64,000 nt of DNA from Ipomoea triloba (taxonomy: Eukaryota > Streptophyta > Magnoliopsida > Solanales > Convolvulaceae), in contig NC_044916.1 of assembly GCF_003576645.1 (NCBI RefSeq), positions 8,019,781-8,083,780 of the forward strand. Direction: 5' to 3'. The notes under the pieces were generated by a model. The model worked only from the letters and a program-made list of their open reading frames with translations. It searched no databases and was not told the origin of the DNA. Position 1 is the first letter of the stretch. Every line of letters begins with the position of its first letter. Positions 13,122 through 25,400 of the stretch are shown here, piece by piece. Both the position numbers and the translations under genes were made by a program.

Positions 13122-13551
13122 GCCAATGTAACAGTGCAGATATGAAAGTAATTACCAAGAAATATATTTTAATTTAAAGTATCATAATTTTTTGATTATA
13201 CTACATTTTAAACAATTTATATAAAAAGTCTCCAAATAAATTAAAAATTTATAGTCATATGTCACACTTATAAAATGATACTAGTCTTTATAGGCCCGTG
13301 ACATTGCAACAAAAATAGGTTTTACATGATGTTAAAATATATTGTTATAACTAAATTTTAAATTACATAAATAAAAAATAATAATGTAAGTAACTTGAAA
13401 TAAGATTCACAAGTTTTTAACAATTTTACATACATAATAATAATCATGAAAAAAAATGTTAGGTGCTTTTTTGAATGTAAAGTAATCAATAACTGCATTA
13501 GTGGTGTCCCCTGCAAGTTAAGTGAATGAAGTCTTGTTAAAAACAATAAAT

Positions 13552-14720
13552 TCAATGGCAATATAAATTAGGGAAATTGCATATATGTTTGTACCTGAGG
13601 TCGTAATGGCGTGAACCAGTTCCACACAATGTTGGGCGGCCGCGCCTTGTTGATTGTCGTCGTGGTTGTTGTTGGTCCGGTTGAGGGAGAAACTTATCCA
13701 TTGTCGGTGCTTGCCCCCCAAAATGCCCTTGCCTACCACCTTAACCGGATGGCTCTCCTAGTTGAGAGTCTTGTATTAGGTGGCACGAAGGCATATTGTT
13801 GTATGTAGGACGAGTTTCATAATTATAAATGTGAGGCAGGGCTTGTTAATATGATAACCCAGGTTGGGTGGGGTCGTACACTACACTCGCTGGGGTCGTA
13901 TAATTTGGATATTGAAATGAAGGCGGAGCGAATGAAACATCCCCAGATTGCGTGTATGATGAGTACTCCCTAAACTGGGTATATGATGATGGAATTTGGT
14001 TAGAACTAGTAGTATGGAAGCCATAGGCATTTGAACTTCTTTGACGGCTCCCATACGCACTACTAGAAGGGCTCGACTCATCCTCGTCAAAAGATGAACT
14101 CATCGTAACGGGCAACAGATTGTCCCTCCTAACACAATCATCCATACCCTCCTCCTCATCATCTTCCTCTTCATTAGCTTGATCGGCCCGTGTATTTCCC
14201 TCAGTCTGGACGCCTGGATGCATAACACGCCCACGCCCACACTTATCGCCTTTTCCCGCACGCCCCAGCCTCTGTTCGCTATTGCGACGACGACTTTGAA
14301 ACGGTTCATCTGGGTTAGGGGCATTGTCAAGCATCTCATTAGGGACATGCGCTATATATGCAAATGGGGACGATTGTATCAAGTTGAAAGCTAGGACGAT
14401 TGTATCAAGTTGAAAGCTAGGACGATTGTATCAAGTTGAAAGCTATCCGGTCATCTCCACAATGGTATCATTATTATCACCATTATTAATTGGGCGCCTC
14501 CCGGTAAAACCCAGGCCCCGCAACCCATATATCTACGCCACAAAAAATATATAACACATCAAATTCGTAACATAATAATCGTAAACGTATGAATTTTTAA
14601 AAATAACACATACTAACCAATTCAGTATAAGCAGTGCACTGTGGTTGATAACCCTCACGTACACTGTAGGCATGATTACCAATGATGCGGCGCCCACACT
14701 GGTAGTACTATATCTCATAG
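13552..14720 (-). pseudogene. Decayed transposon-associated gene, possibly plant-mobile-domain type
   Basis: On the minus strand one reading frame runs from 14382 down to 13552, interrupted only by TAA at 13846-13848 and TAA at 13741-13743. Both could have arisen from CAA. It encodes an acidic stretch (EEEDDEEEGMDD), a serine/tyrosine-rich part (SSSAYGSRQRSSNAYGF), and a glutamine/arginine-rich end with RRGRPTLCGTGS. Upstream, a 26-bp segment is present three times (14368-14445), breaking the frame. A further coding-like segment at about 14608-14700 reads QCGRRIIGNHAYSVREGY. A polar tail ending in a Cys-Gly-Thr-Gly motif recalls plant mobile domain (aminotransferase-like) proteins carried by transposons, but the core domain is not visible, so the family is a guess. 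A repeat with GAAGAAAGTAG and ACCTTCTTTT motifs (about 14757-15005) abuts its 5' side. Confidence 0.45.
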
Positions 14721-14756
14721 ACTATTTCTCATCTTCTCCCTCCATGTATTTATGCC

Positions 14757-15005
14757 TGAAGAAAGTAGTGGTACTACCTTCTTCTATCTCCTTTGTCTGC
14801 TATTTTTTTAAGCTAAAAAGGCATGCATATTACCTTCTTTTTAAAAACCATAATGAGAAGAAGGTAATCAATCTAGTCTACCTTTTCAATTCAAAAGAAA
14901 GTGAAAAGAAGGCAATTACAATTGCCTTCTTTGTAGGCATTAGGGGTCAAAACAAAAAACTAAAAGAAAGTAGTCAAATTACCTTCTTTTTGAAAAGAAA
15001 GTAAC
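14757..15005. repeat. Unclassified repeat with alternating ACCTTCTT / AAGAAGGT motifs
   Basis: Short motifs of the form 'accttctt' and its complement recur about eight times in both orientations, including a near-palindrome at 14759-14786. This resembles the subterminal region of a DNA transposon. No terminus or target-site duplication was found. Confidence 0.35.
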
Positions 15006-15144
15006 GACATTAATACTTTTCACAAAATTGTCTAGTGTTTTGATTCTATACAATTTTGTCCAAACCTTATCAAATCTACACACTATTGACTAACTCATAA
15101 AAAAATCTTTTCAAACACTAAAAACAAGAACAATTGAAAATCAT

Positions 15145-15211
15145 TAATCATTAATAATAATAATAACAAGAACAACTACACTATAGTACTATAGTGCTTC
15201 TAATAGTAATA

Positions 15212-15242
<31 letters not shown>

Positions 15243-15360
15243 CTAATAAATTTGTAATAATAATAATAATAGAACTAATAAGTTTGTATCATTAATAGTT
15301 AATAATAATAATAATAATAATAATAACAACTATGCTACCCTACTTGTAATAAATAATAAC
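15145..15360. repeat. TAA/AAT trinucleotide microsatellites
   Basis: Several AAT/TAA runs separated by short interruptions. Confidence 0.85.
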
Positions 15361-15860
15361 TAGTATTTTACCCATGTGATGCACGGTATTGAAAATTTAA
15401 GTATAAATGTTATGGTTTTAGATCAAGCTTTATTTTGATTATAAAAATAACTAATTAAAATTATAATAAATTATTAAAAATTTCGTTGTAAATTATTAAA
15501 ATTCTAATCAAAATTACAAACTATTAAAAAGTTAGTAAATATCTTTTTATGACATTTGTTGACACACATACTAAAAGGAAAATATTAAATTATACAGTAT
15601 TATTAAACTTATATATAAAAATTTGATATGAGCTTTATTCATTTATATATATAATTTTTAATTTAATAATTATGTTGATTTGATTTGTAATTATTAATAT
15701 AAATATTTGTAATTAAAATAAGAATTGATATATAATACTCGTAGAAATTAATTCATGATTACATAAATTTATAAATTTGTTCATATTTTTTTTAGCTTAC
15801 ATCTTTGTGTTGTATAAACTCAACAATGCCTTTCGTATGATTAAGATATATATATATATA

Positions 15861-16070
15861 GATTTTGGTCCAAATGCGGCCGTGCGGTCATGCACCAGTC
15901 AATGTTACGAAATACACCACTCAATGTTAAGAAACACACCACAATGAAACACACCACAGTGCATATTTGTGTGGTGTGTTTCTTAACATTGAGTGGTGTA
16001 TTTCATACCATTGAGTGGTGTGAACCGCACGGCCGCACGGGAGAGCACGGCCACACATGAACCTGACCCT
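15861..16070. mobile_element. Hairpin MITE inserted in a TA microsatellite
   Basis: Nested inverted repeats: GCGGCCGTGCGGT at 15876-15888 pairs with 16024-16036, and a 29-bp arm at 15914-15942 pairs perfectly with 15971-15999. Both sides abut TA repeats. The stem is GC-rich in an AT-rich region. No coding capacity. Confidence 0.65.
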
Positions 16071-16278
16071 ATATATATATATATATATGACACTAAATGA
16101 TATAACATAATAAAAAATAGAAGTTTTAATATAACAAATGTTGGGCCAATATATATTTACATTTTTAAAAAACTTTGTGGGCCAAACTTATTCCATTTTT
16201 GTAGCCCATTTACCCAAAGCTCATTCGCACTTTTGGAGGGAAAATTTTATGGCCTTGGATTCGACTTTATTTTATATA

Positions 16279-17036
16279 GGGAAAATGACACTTTTTTCTC
16301 CCTAAGTTATGTGCATATAGCACTTTTTCCCCCTGAGTTATTAAAGTAGCAGTTTTCCCCCCTTAGTTATTTTAAAAGTGGTAGTTTTTCTCCCTGAAAT
16401 GTTAAATTGTCATTTTTGCCCTTAAAAATAACTATTTCATTTATTTTTATTCTTCAACCAATTATATTACTAATATGTATGGAAGATTACGGTTAGATAC
16501 AAACCTAATCGAACACCGTAGCAATTGAACTTAAAAAGTATGGACGGTTACGGTTACGATTCAGAACCGAAAAAATAAAATAAAATAATTGTTAAATTTA
16601 GACTATTTTTAAATAAGAAATAAAATTATAAAAATAAATAAATAAGTTTTGATTGGCGGTTCAAAATCAAAATTGGATCCGAACCGTACTGATTTATCAA
16701 ATAAGTGTTTGATCATTTTCACTATATATGACTGTGGTTCAGTTCCGGTTCACGGTTCAACAATTATTTAATTTTATTTTTTCGATTGTGAATCGTAACC
16801 AGAACCGTCCATAATATTTCGGTATATTGCTACAGTGTTTGGTTAGGTTCAAACCGAATCGTGATCATCCATACATATACGTAATAATTTGTTGGAGAAG
16901 AAAAATAATGAAATAATTATTTTTAAGGGTAAAAATGTCAATTTAACATTTCAGGGGGAAAAACTCCCACTTTAATAACCTAGGGGGAAAAAGTGTTATA
17001 TGCACATAACATAGGGGGAAAAAGTGCCATTTTCCC
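16279..17036. mobile_element. Foldback MULE-type MITE, 758 bp, exact 9-bp target-site duplication
   Basis: The element begins GGGAAAATGACAC and ends with the near-complement TGCCATTTTCCC. It is flanked by TTTTATATA at 16270-16278 and 17037-17045. Inverted repetition continues inwards for roughly 330 bp on each side, including ATGGACGGTT and TACGATTC segments, so almost the whole element folds back on itself. A diverged single arm of the family is seen at about 25648-25800. Confidence 0.85.
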
Positions 17037-17045
17037 TTTTATATA

Positions 17046-17537
17046 TACTAGTTTTTTCTACGCGCTTTGCGCGAAGATTTGTGCCCAATATTTAAACTCA
17101 ATTAGTAAATCATTTTGAAATAGATATAATGCATTTTTTTTAGTTGTCGAAGTTTCATAGATATTCGAGTAAAATTTTTGTTGTGTATGTATTTGAAATT
17201 AATATAAGAAATTCAAATTCATTGTGATGAATATATTCCACTGTAATTTTAAGAGTACTCAACATTGTATTACAATATTTTTGTCTTTGAAAATGAATAA
17301 AATTTGTTTAAATATAGTCTTCTTTTTTTTCTTTTTTTTTTTAGAAAAAAATATAGTCTTCTTCTAATTAGAGATATATCCTTTATAAATTCATATTCAT
17401 ATATGAATATACATAATACTTGATTTCAACTATCTCAATTCAACAACTTCCACAGATTGATATCCAAAAATCTTGTCTCAATTCAACTGCAAATGCATTA
17501 TGTTGCTGCTCATTTATAATATTAATATTTTTAAATA

Positions 17538-17574
<37 letters not shown>

Positions 17575-18290
17575 TAATATTATTGAAGTAAGAATTATAG
17601 AAATGATAAATTACTAAATATAACTATGGTAAGTTTAAATTCATTTAGAACCCGAGTCAAAACTAAGTTGAGTCGTCGTAGGTCCTTATTTGGAACCCGA
17701 CCCATTCCCGCCTCTAATCAGGATGGTCACTAATTTTCTGTTTCATTTTACCCCCTCTCCCCATTGGGTGTTAGTTGGCTCGAACTTTTTTGACAAACAA
17801 AAAAAAAAAAAAGAAAAAAAACTTGTTACCTTAATGAAGTGTCATCTTCGAAACGACATGGGATGGGTGATTCTCGGCAACTCGACCGCCTTGCCTCAGG
17901 AGTGAAGATGATAATGAAGGGAATTGATGATGAAAGGAACAAAATTTATGATGAAAGGAGAATGAAAATGAAATATGATTCAAGACAGATACTTATAAAA
18001 TATGGCAATATGATGACGATCCTAAAAATTTAAATATCAAGTCTTTGACAATAATGAATATTGATGTATCCAATGTTTTACCTTTAATTATTTTTCACAT
18101 TGAAAAGTATTTCACTCTCAAGAAATAAAAAATAAAAAATAAATATTAACTCATGTTCTTATTTGTACTTTTTTTTTTTAAAGAATGTTCTACAGAACTT
18201 TGTTCGTCATATAATAATTAAATTTGAATATCACATTAATCTATAGATTAATATGAAAATTGAAGTTGACATTCCTACTCTTATATTTCA
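17046..18290. other. Intergenic, with TG/TA microsatellite and an ARM-gene relic
   Basis: A TG/TA microsatellite lies at about 17541-17575. The only gene-like trace is the short relic at 17836. The rest is AT-rich sequence with no credible frames. Confidence 0.5.
17836..17892 (+). pseudogene. Short relic resembling the 5' end of the ARM-repeat gene
   Basis: The segment starting AAGTGTCATCT then GAAACGAC matches the first codons of the ARM gene at 20465-20515, including a later GACCGCC after a few unmatched bases. In the matching frame it reads KCHLRNDMGWVI against KCHLGNDVGSVV in the intact gene. Similarity fades after about 20 codons. It could be the truncated 5' end of a former tandem copy. 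Confidence 0.4.
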
Positions 18291-18303
18291 TAATTTAATT
18301 TTA

Positions 18304-18710
18304 GTTAATTTTTTTATCCTAGATTTATAAATGACAGTCCACTTTTAATCATTTTGATCAGAACATCTTAATTCGATCCTAGTATTATTGTGTAACCATT
18401 TTTGGTCTTATGTCAACAAAATCGTTATAATATTGTTAAATACAAGGGCATTTTGATCTTTCTAATACAAAGTGGGTTGACCCCACTATATTTATATCTA
18501 TATATTTTTTAATGTTTATACAAGGACATTTCAATCTTTTTATGTTTAAAGACCGAAGTGCTTTTGTATAATTTAACAACATTTAAACTGTTTTATTGAT
18601 AAAGGACTAAAAATGGTCATGTCACAATAATAGTATGACCAAATGATGACGTTTGGATAAAAAAGGATTAAAAGTGAACTTTCATCTATAACAAAAAATG
18701 GAATTAACTC
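18304..18710. mobile_element. MULE-type MITE, 407 bp (family with 18783 and 28822)
   Basis: Flanked by TTAATTTTA at 18295-18303 and 18711-18719. Terminal inverted repeats begin (GA)GTTAATT, followed by phrases like 'cctagatttata' and 'ccacttttaatc', with complements at the other end. No coding capacity. Confidence 0.85.
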
Positions 18711-18782
18711 TTAATTTTATATATTATTTTTAAATTATAATAATTTATTGACAATATTTATAATTAGTATTGTTTTTTAAAA

Positions 18783-19183
18783 GAGTTAATTTAATTTTTT
18801 GTCCTAGATTTATAGGTAGTAATTCAGTTTTAGTCCTTTTTTATCATATCATCCACTTTTGGTCCTAGTAATTATTGTGACATAACCATTTTTGGTCCTC
18901 TATTATTAAAACAGTTTAAATTTCGTTAAATATAAAGGCATTTCGGTCATTAATTATAATTTTTTTCAAAAAAATAAACATAAAAAATATAATGGGTCAA
19001 TCTATTTTGTATTAAAAATATCTAATTGCCCTTGCATTTAATGACATTTCAATGATTTTGTTGATGGGGGACCAAAAATGGTAATGTTACAATAATACTA
19101 AGACAAAATAAGGATATTTTGATAAAAAATGGCTAAAAGTGAACTGTCACTTATAAATTTAGGACAAAAAATAAAATTAACTC
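18783..19183. mobile_element. MULE-type MITE, 401 bp, same family
   Basis: Begins GAGTTAATTTAA and ends with the complement TTAACTC. Flanked by TTTTTTAAAA at 18773-18782 and 19184-19193, an exact 10-bp duplication. Internal sequence matches the elements at 18304 and 28822. Confidence 0.85.
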
Positions 19184-19390
19184 TTTTTTAAAATAATGAA
19201 TTGAAATTGACTGACTTTAGCATTATAGAGATTAAATGTTCCACCACATGTTTCACAACTATACAAACAATTTAAGTGAATTTAGTCTCATTGATCATAT
19301 TCTCCTAACAATTTTAATTGGAGTAATGAAGGCTTAGTTGGGTCACTGCTCATGAACCGTACCCTTGAGCCCCCAGCTGAATGTTCCACC

Positions 19391-19570
19391 ACATGTTCAT
19401 TTCTTTGTGAGCATAAATATAATATGTGCAGTCCAACTATCAGCTTAGACTTTTAATTGAGATGGAGCACATGCTTTAATTTGGTATTAGAGCCATGCAA
19501 AAGATCATGGGTTCGAATCTCCTCTTCCCCCTCAAAAAGAGACTCCTGGGGCGTGTGAGCACATGTTTTA
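19391..19570 (+). mobile_element. SINE-like, tRNA-related repeat
   Basis: Contains TTTGGTATTAGAGCC and, about 30 bp on, GGGTTCGAATCTCC, resembling polymerase III A and B boxes. A second copy of the whole stretch, including the preceding GTGCAGTCCAACTAT segment, is on the minus strand at about 53895-54045. No tRNA fold is possible. The TGGTATTAGAG phrase could instead be a primer-binding-site remnant of a retrotransposon. Confidence 0.45.
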
Positions 19571-19779
19571 ATTTTCTTTGTTTTACGTTGTTTTTTTTTA
19601 ATGCATATAATTTATAAAATTAATTTTGTAATATAAAAAGTAACTACAAAGTGGACTGACCCGTTATATTTTTTTAAAAATTAAAATTCTTAATTCACAA
19701 CTACACAGAAAAACATTAACACTTAGAATTGATAATACTAAAGTGCGTTCATATTTAAGGCATTTAAGGAAGTTTGTTG

Positions 19780-19905
19780 ACAGATAACAAAAAAAATGGT
19801 AATGTCATAGTAGTGCTATGACCAATCAGAAATGTTATTAAAAAATAACTAAAAGTGCACATTACACCTATAAATTTAGAATAAAAAATAAAATTAATTC
19901 TTTAA
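19780..19905. mobile_element. Half copy of the MULE-type MITE family
   Basis: The right half of the 18304/18783/28822 family ('ggtaatgtcatag', 'aactaaaagtg', 'cacctataaattta', ending in a TTAATTC form). The left arm is missing. Confidence 0.55.
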
Positions 19906-20073
19906 AAATTATTTATTTTTATTAGTTATATTGAATTATTTAACTCAATCAAAAATTAAATATAAAAAAAATTATCTAATGCAATAATAACAAATAGATG
20001 AATAATGATAAAGGTTTTTAGGAAGAGAATGTAATAGTAAAATATTTTAATCTTAATAATTATTGTATTGTTG

Positions 20074-20189
20074 CCAAGTACCTTATGGTCCAGTGGCATT
20101 AAACCCTTCCCTTTATACGGCTTCAATAGGTTGAGAAAGTAGTTATGAACAGATACTGCAGTGTAATAGAGTAAGTAGTATTCAAAAAA
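20074..20189 (+). mobile_element. SINE with internal deletion, 19-bp target-site duplication
   Basis: The A box TGGTCCAGTGGC is intact and the 3' part ('ggttgagaaagtagttatg') matches the SINE at 32010-32171. The middle, which should hold the B box, is missing. The tail is A-rich. Flanked by AATAATTATTGTATTGTTG at 20055-20073 and 20190-20208. Confidence 0.8.
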
Positions 20190-20459
20190 AATAATTATTG
20201 TATTGTTGAAATGTTGAGTTCACATTTCTATCTCTTTCAAGTTTAAGGTTTGAAGTGGTAACAAATTCTTTTATTTAAAAAAGAAAAAGAAAAAGATAAA
20301 GAAAAGTCCACTCATTTAGCAATAGAAAACAGAGGAGTACTATATGCATTGCTCCTAGTACTACTACTATAGAGTACTAAAACAGACTGTGATCTACTTT
20401 CGATGTATAAATGCAAATGCCACTACTACCGCACTGAGCATAGAAACTTGTACTGAGAG

Positions 20460-22454
20460 ATGGGCAAGTGTCATCTCGGAAACGACGTCGGATCGGTGGT
20501 TTTTGACCGCCCCGCCCCCGCCGCCGCCTCCAACGGCGGTTACAGCCATCTCAAGCTCTGGTCAACCTCATTCCGCCGCATGATCCTCGACGCCGTGCGT
20601 TGCGGCGGCGGCGGCGGAGGAGCGGTGCGACAGAAGCATGCCGATGCTGCTTCCAAATCCACCATGGAGAGGAAGCCTAGCCGCCGCCATCAGAGTCAAA
20701 GATCTGAATGCGGATCAAAATTTTCCGGATCCGACAAGCTCTCGGACCTGCTCCGGCTGTCGGAGAACTCGGAGCAGGAGGAGGAGACGGAGGAGGTGCG
20801 GCGGAAGGTGGAGGCGCTGGAGCGGTTGAAGGGCGTGACGAAGCGGCTGCAGAGCAGCGAGGCCGACGGCGTATTGGAGGGAGCCAAGGAGGTCCGAATG
20901 CTGACTAAGGACGACTCTGAGGCCCGAGCAACGCTCGCTCTGCTCGGAGCCATTCCGCCGCTCGTCGCGCTGCTCGACGCCGCCGACTCCGCATCCCACA
21001 TTGCCGCCCTCTACGCTCTGCTCAATCTCGCCATCGGCAATGACGCGTGAGCTTCTTTCTCGTTTTTCTCTTCCGCCTTCTTTACTGCATATTTTTCAGT
21101 GGCATAATTGTCGTTTTGCTTCTTCATTTACTCTTTCTTGTCAGTATTTCCTTCTTTTGTTTGTTTCTCTAATTCTCTTCCAGTCTAATAAATGGAGAAA
21201 TGCGGATTAGGGTTTAAATCTCTGCAAGTTTTGCTTTAATTTTAGGAAAACGAACACTCTTAAAATTCTCTAGTTCAACACATCAAATTATCAATCAGTA
21301 GAAATCTGTAAAATCTTTCCAGTGACTTCTGCTTTCTTGTAATGGAAGTATGGAACCTTCTAGTCTATAATCTACTTTGGAACTTATCCTCTGTTTTAAG
21401 CTTCAAACTGCTCATAATTTTTTAGGTGATTTCTTAAATTTTTGCCACATGAGGTTGATAGTTTATCTTGCTTGATGTGCTTGTTTTATATTGTAGTTAT
21501 AATTTATAAATCAAACTACTACTGTTGACTTATTGCAGAAACAAAGCCGCAATCGTGAAGGCCGGGGCTGTTCATAAGATGCTAATGTTAATTGAATCTC
21601 CAAATGGTTTCCCAGAGCCAGCTGTGGTTGAAGCCATTGTTGCCAATTTTCTTGGTCTGAGTGCTCTGGATGCAAACAAACCCATCATCGGTTCCTCGGG
21701 TGCGATTTCCTTCTTGTTGAAAATTCTCAAAGATTTGGACGATATGCATGGTTATCAAGCTAGATTGGACTCACTCCGAGCACTGTACAATCTTTCAATC
21801 TCGCCTTCGAACATTTTCCAAATCCTAGAGACTGATCTGGTGCCGTTTCTGATGAGCAAGTTGGGAGACATGGAAGTAAGCGATAGGATGCTTTCTATTC
21901 TTACCAATATAGTGCCCATAGGAGAAGGGCGAAAGGCGATTAGTGTAGTTCCCGATGCATTTCCGATACTGGTTGATGTGTTGAACTGGACGGATTCACC
22001 AGGGTGCCAAGAGAAGGCATCGTACATTTTGATGGTAATGGCGCACAAGTCATATGCAGATCGACAAGCCATGCTCGAAACAGGAATCGTTTCCTCCTTG
22101 CTTGAATTAACGCTTCTAGGCAGCACATTGGCGCAGAAAAGGGCTTCAAGGTTGTTGGAATGCTTGAGGGTTGACAAAGGAAAGCAAGTGTCCGAAAGCT
22201 TTGGCGACGTGAGTGCAACATTATCTGCCCCGCAAACATCTGCCTGTTCAAGTCGTCAACTAAGGGATACGTTAGAGGAGGAAAACAGTATGATGAGCGA
22301 AGAGAAAAAAGCGGTGAAGCAATTAGTTCAACAGAGCTTGCAGCATAACATGAAGAAAATCGTGAAGAGGGCTAATCTGCCACAGGACTTTGTTCCTTCT
22401 GATCATTTCAAGACCCTCACTTCAAGCTCAACATCAAAGAGCTTGCCGTTTTGA
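20460..22454 (+). CDS. ARM-repeat protein, U-box-protein-like but lacking a U-box, two exons
   Basis: Exons 20460-21046 and 21539-22454 join through a GT/AG intron at codon 196, giving 500 aa. It starts MGKCHLGNDVGSVV, the first ATG of the open frame. Residues 48-56 form a glycine run, 74-82 are basic, and 105-113 are acidic (QEEETEEV). Armadillo repeats begin near residue 115, with typical forms such as LLGAIPPLVALLD and HIAALYALLNLAIG continuing across the splice junction to about residue 400. The C-terminus is serine-rich and ends TSKSLPF. Plant relatives of this layout resemble the ARM half of U-box E3 ligases, but no U-box precedes the repeats, so it is more likely a protein-interaction scaffold than a ligase. 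Exon 1 is much richer in GC than the surrounding DNA. No damage is seen. The exact subfamily and function are not known to me. Confidence 0.93.
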
Positions 22455-25400
22455 TAGAGTTTGAGGCCTTTCGGAGTGCATTGCTCCCTAGTGTAGATGT
22501 CTAGTGGATCAGAGGTATGTTTTGTCTTTGTCTGCCTGGAACCATATAGTCATTTGTGCAAACTAGGCATGGCTATATATATATGTATATTGTAAAGTTT
22601 AAGCTAATAATGATATTTCTCTTAGTTTGTTTTTGTCTTGGGTTTATCTTTGCAATGTTTTATGCCTGCATATAGCTTGTGGATTGGACACCCATGGTTT
22701 CATGGATAGATGCTTTTGCCTCTGAAATTGCTTGTCAAAACATGCTTTTGTGGTAATTAAACATAAGAAATTTCTCAAAACATTGTCACTTCCATTGGTT
22801 TCCTCAGCAGCACTCCTCGTTTGAGTGGTTGCTCCCACAATGTTGTTGGTGGGACTTGATATTTGGTCTCTTGTGATAAATGTGTGATAAATTTTACCAC
22901 TGTAACCAGTTTGAGCTGCTCAGGACAGTTTTAATAGTTTAAAAACCGTATTTCAGGTTTTATATTTCATTTAACCGCAAAAATGAAGTATGTATGAATG
23001 CTCATGACAATTTCTGTGTAGTTAATTTTTTCTTTATTTTTTAATTTTCAAACCTTTAGTATGGTTCAATGAGTAAAATAAGATACTCCGTATTTAATAA
23101 ATTTTGATTTCAGTAAATAAAAATTAAAATGATAATAAAAATAATTCTCCATTCGTACGAAGTGGGGCACTAATAGCATGCAACAGTGCAGGAAAGCAGA
23201 ATAATTGGGAATCAAAATTTAGGCCATCGCTATCCTGCTACACTTCTCTATAAATCATTTTTTAGTTTTCACCTTCCAAAGTATCATTATTTTATTATTT
23301 TTATATTTAATTATTGCATTGACATTTTTATATTAACTCATTGCCAGATTAGTTAATTCATATATAATCATTGAATATAAATACATTTTTTAATATAATG
23401 TCCCGTTAAAAAATGAAATATTAAAAATAAAATTTGGAAGGATTATTTTTTATCTCAAAAAAGAAGTATTTATAGAACTGAATTTTCTTGAATTAGGTAA
23501 ATTCGAGAATTAGCTCAAAATGCAAGGACTAAATTGTGATTTAGAATCAAGAATATGATAAAATTCTGTAGAACGAGAGTACCAATTAGTTCTCAATTAT
23601 AGTAGTTTTCTGGATTAATTATGAATGATTTTTTGTACTTAATTAGGTCCTCGAATTATGGTTTTATTCGATTGAGTAATCTATTAAGACCCAATTTAAT
23701 CCTAGACTATAGTAGTTTTATCCAAGTTAGTCATCGATTCTAGTAATTTTACTCAAGTCAATCTTCGACAAGTTAGTCTTCGATTCTAGTAATTTTACTC
23801 AAGTCAATCTTTCACTATAGTGATTTTTCTCAATTTAATTTTCGACTATAAAAATGAAAATGATACGGAGTATGTATTACATGAAGACATGATTTCTTGC
23901 CCACAAAAGGCAAATTCTCCCGTCCCAAGAGTCTTTACACTTTGGCTCGACAAAATTATGAAGGGTTAAATTAGGTGACTCAGTAACCCATTAAGTTAAA
24001 AATATGATTTTTGCGACAAATTTCACTAATGTGATCACTTGAACTGCCCATATAGGTTGAAGACATGATTTCTATGAGAGGAAGTGATCTATCGTTCTCC
24101 CTAGTGATACCAATACCATGACTAGACTCTTAATTACAATTCCTACTTGTTAAATATATAATATATAAAATATAATTATGCAATCTAATTATCAAATTAG
24201 AATTTTAGTTGAGAAGTTATACATTTTTCAATTCTAACAAACTTATAACACCACAACTATACCATCCTTTAGCTTGCCATCTCAGCCTACCAAACTTCTA
24301 TGCTCATTGTATCTTCACGAGACCAACTTCTCCTCTACCTAATCATTAGACCATATAGATTACATAAGGTTAATTTTTTTATATACTAAAAGGTTAATTT
24401 TTAGTATATTAAATGTTTACTTTTAGTATGCTGAATATTCATTTTTGAATATACTACTTAGAAATAAAAATGATTCATATTATAATATGGACCATGATCT
24501 CCTAGTTTCGTAGGACCATTTCACCTACCAAACTCAACAATCCAGAATATTCATAACCATCAAGCATAATATTAAAAAAAAAAAGATGTCTTTATTTTTT
24601 AAAACAATAAGGCACAGTTTCAACTTGGAATATAATTTTATGGAATTAAGGCATTCTGAAAATTGTTAATAAATTAGTTTCACCTGTGGTTTGGTTTGAG
24701 AAAATGAAATAAGAAAAGGCAGGGGATAAGAAGTCAACAGTACGTACTAGTTACTATAATGCATCTTGAGAGTATTATTGGCAACAGCAAAGCACATAGC
24801 GTCGGTGGAAATCTTTGTCTGCGTAGTAGTTGACTTGTAGGACCACTCGCCTTTACTCATCTCTCAAATCTCAATCTCTAAAAAAGGAAAAATGATATAT
24901 GGGTAGTAAAATTCTGGTCACGTATTTTGATTTTGTTGTAGGGAGATAAAAAAGTATTCTGTAATAAAAATTGTAACCCGCATTTTTTTTAGTGAATTAA
25001 ATGATGACATGTAAGCAGTGATTAAAAAATAGAGTAAAATAGTAAAATGTACGTGTAGTATTACTTCAGACCTTGTTCATAATTTTAACAAAAATCTAGT
25101 ATTGTTTCTAAATTTTTTTTAAGTATATATTAACAAAAGTTTAGTTGAAATAACTTATTTAGACGCTTATAACTTATGATATAAATTTTATTTGGTAAAA
25201 GAAAGTTGTGTACTAGTCAGATAAAATTTGTTACAAGAGATCAATGATAGAGTCTCACCAGTAACAATGTAGGAGCAATCTCTCAAAATAGTACACAATG
25301 ATAAAAAATTTAGTATCTGTTAATCAATTAAGTCACTGTAATTAACTCCTCTATAGTCTTATTGGATCATAATGAACAATTTTTCACTAGTTGTGTAGCA

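Noticed and set aside
19484..19545. Possible tRNA from A- and B-box-like motifs
   Set aside because: No acceptor or anticodon stems can form; the stretch is a dispersed SINE-like repeat.
21755..22251. Minus-strand frames of 103-140 codons over the ARM gene
   Set aside because: Shadow frames of the well-supported plus-strand exon.
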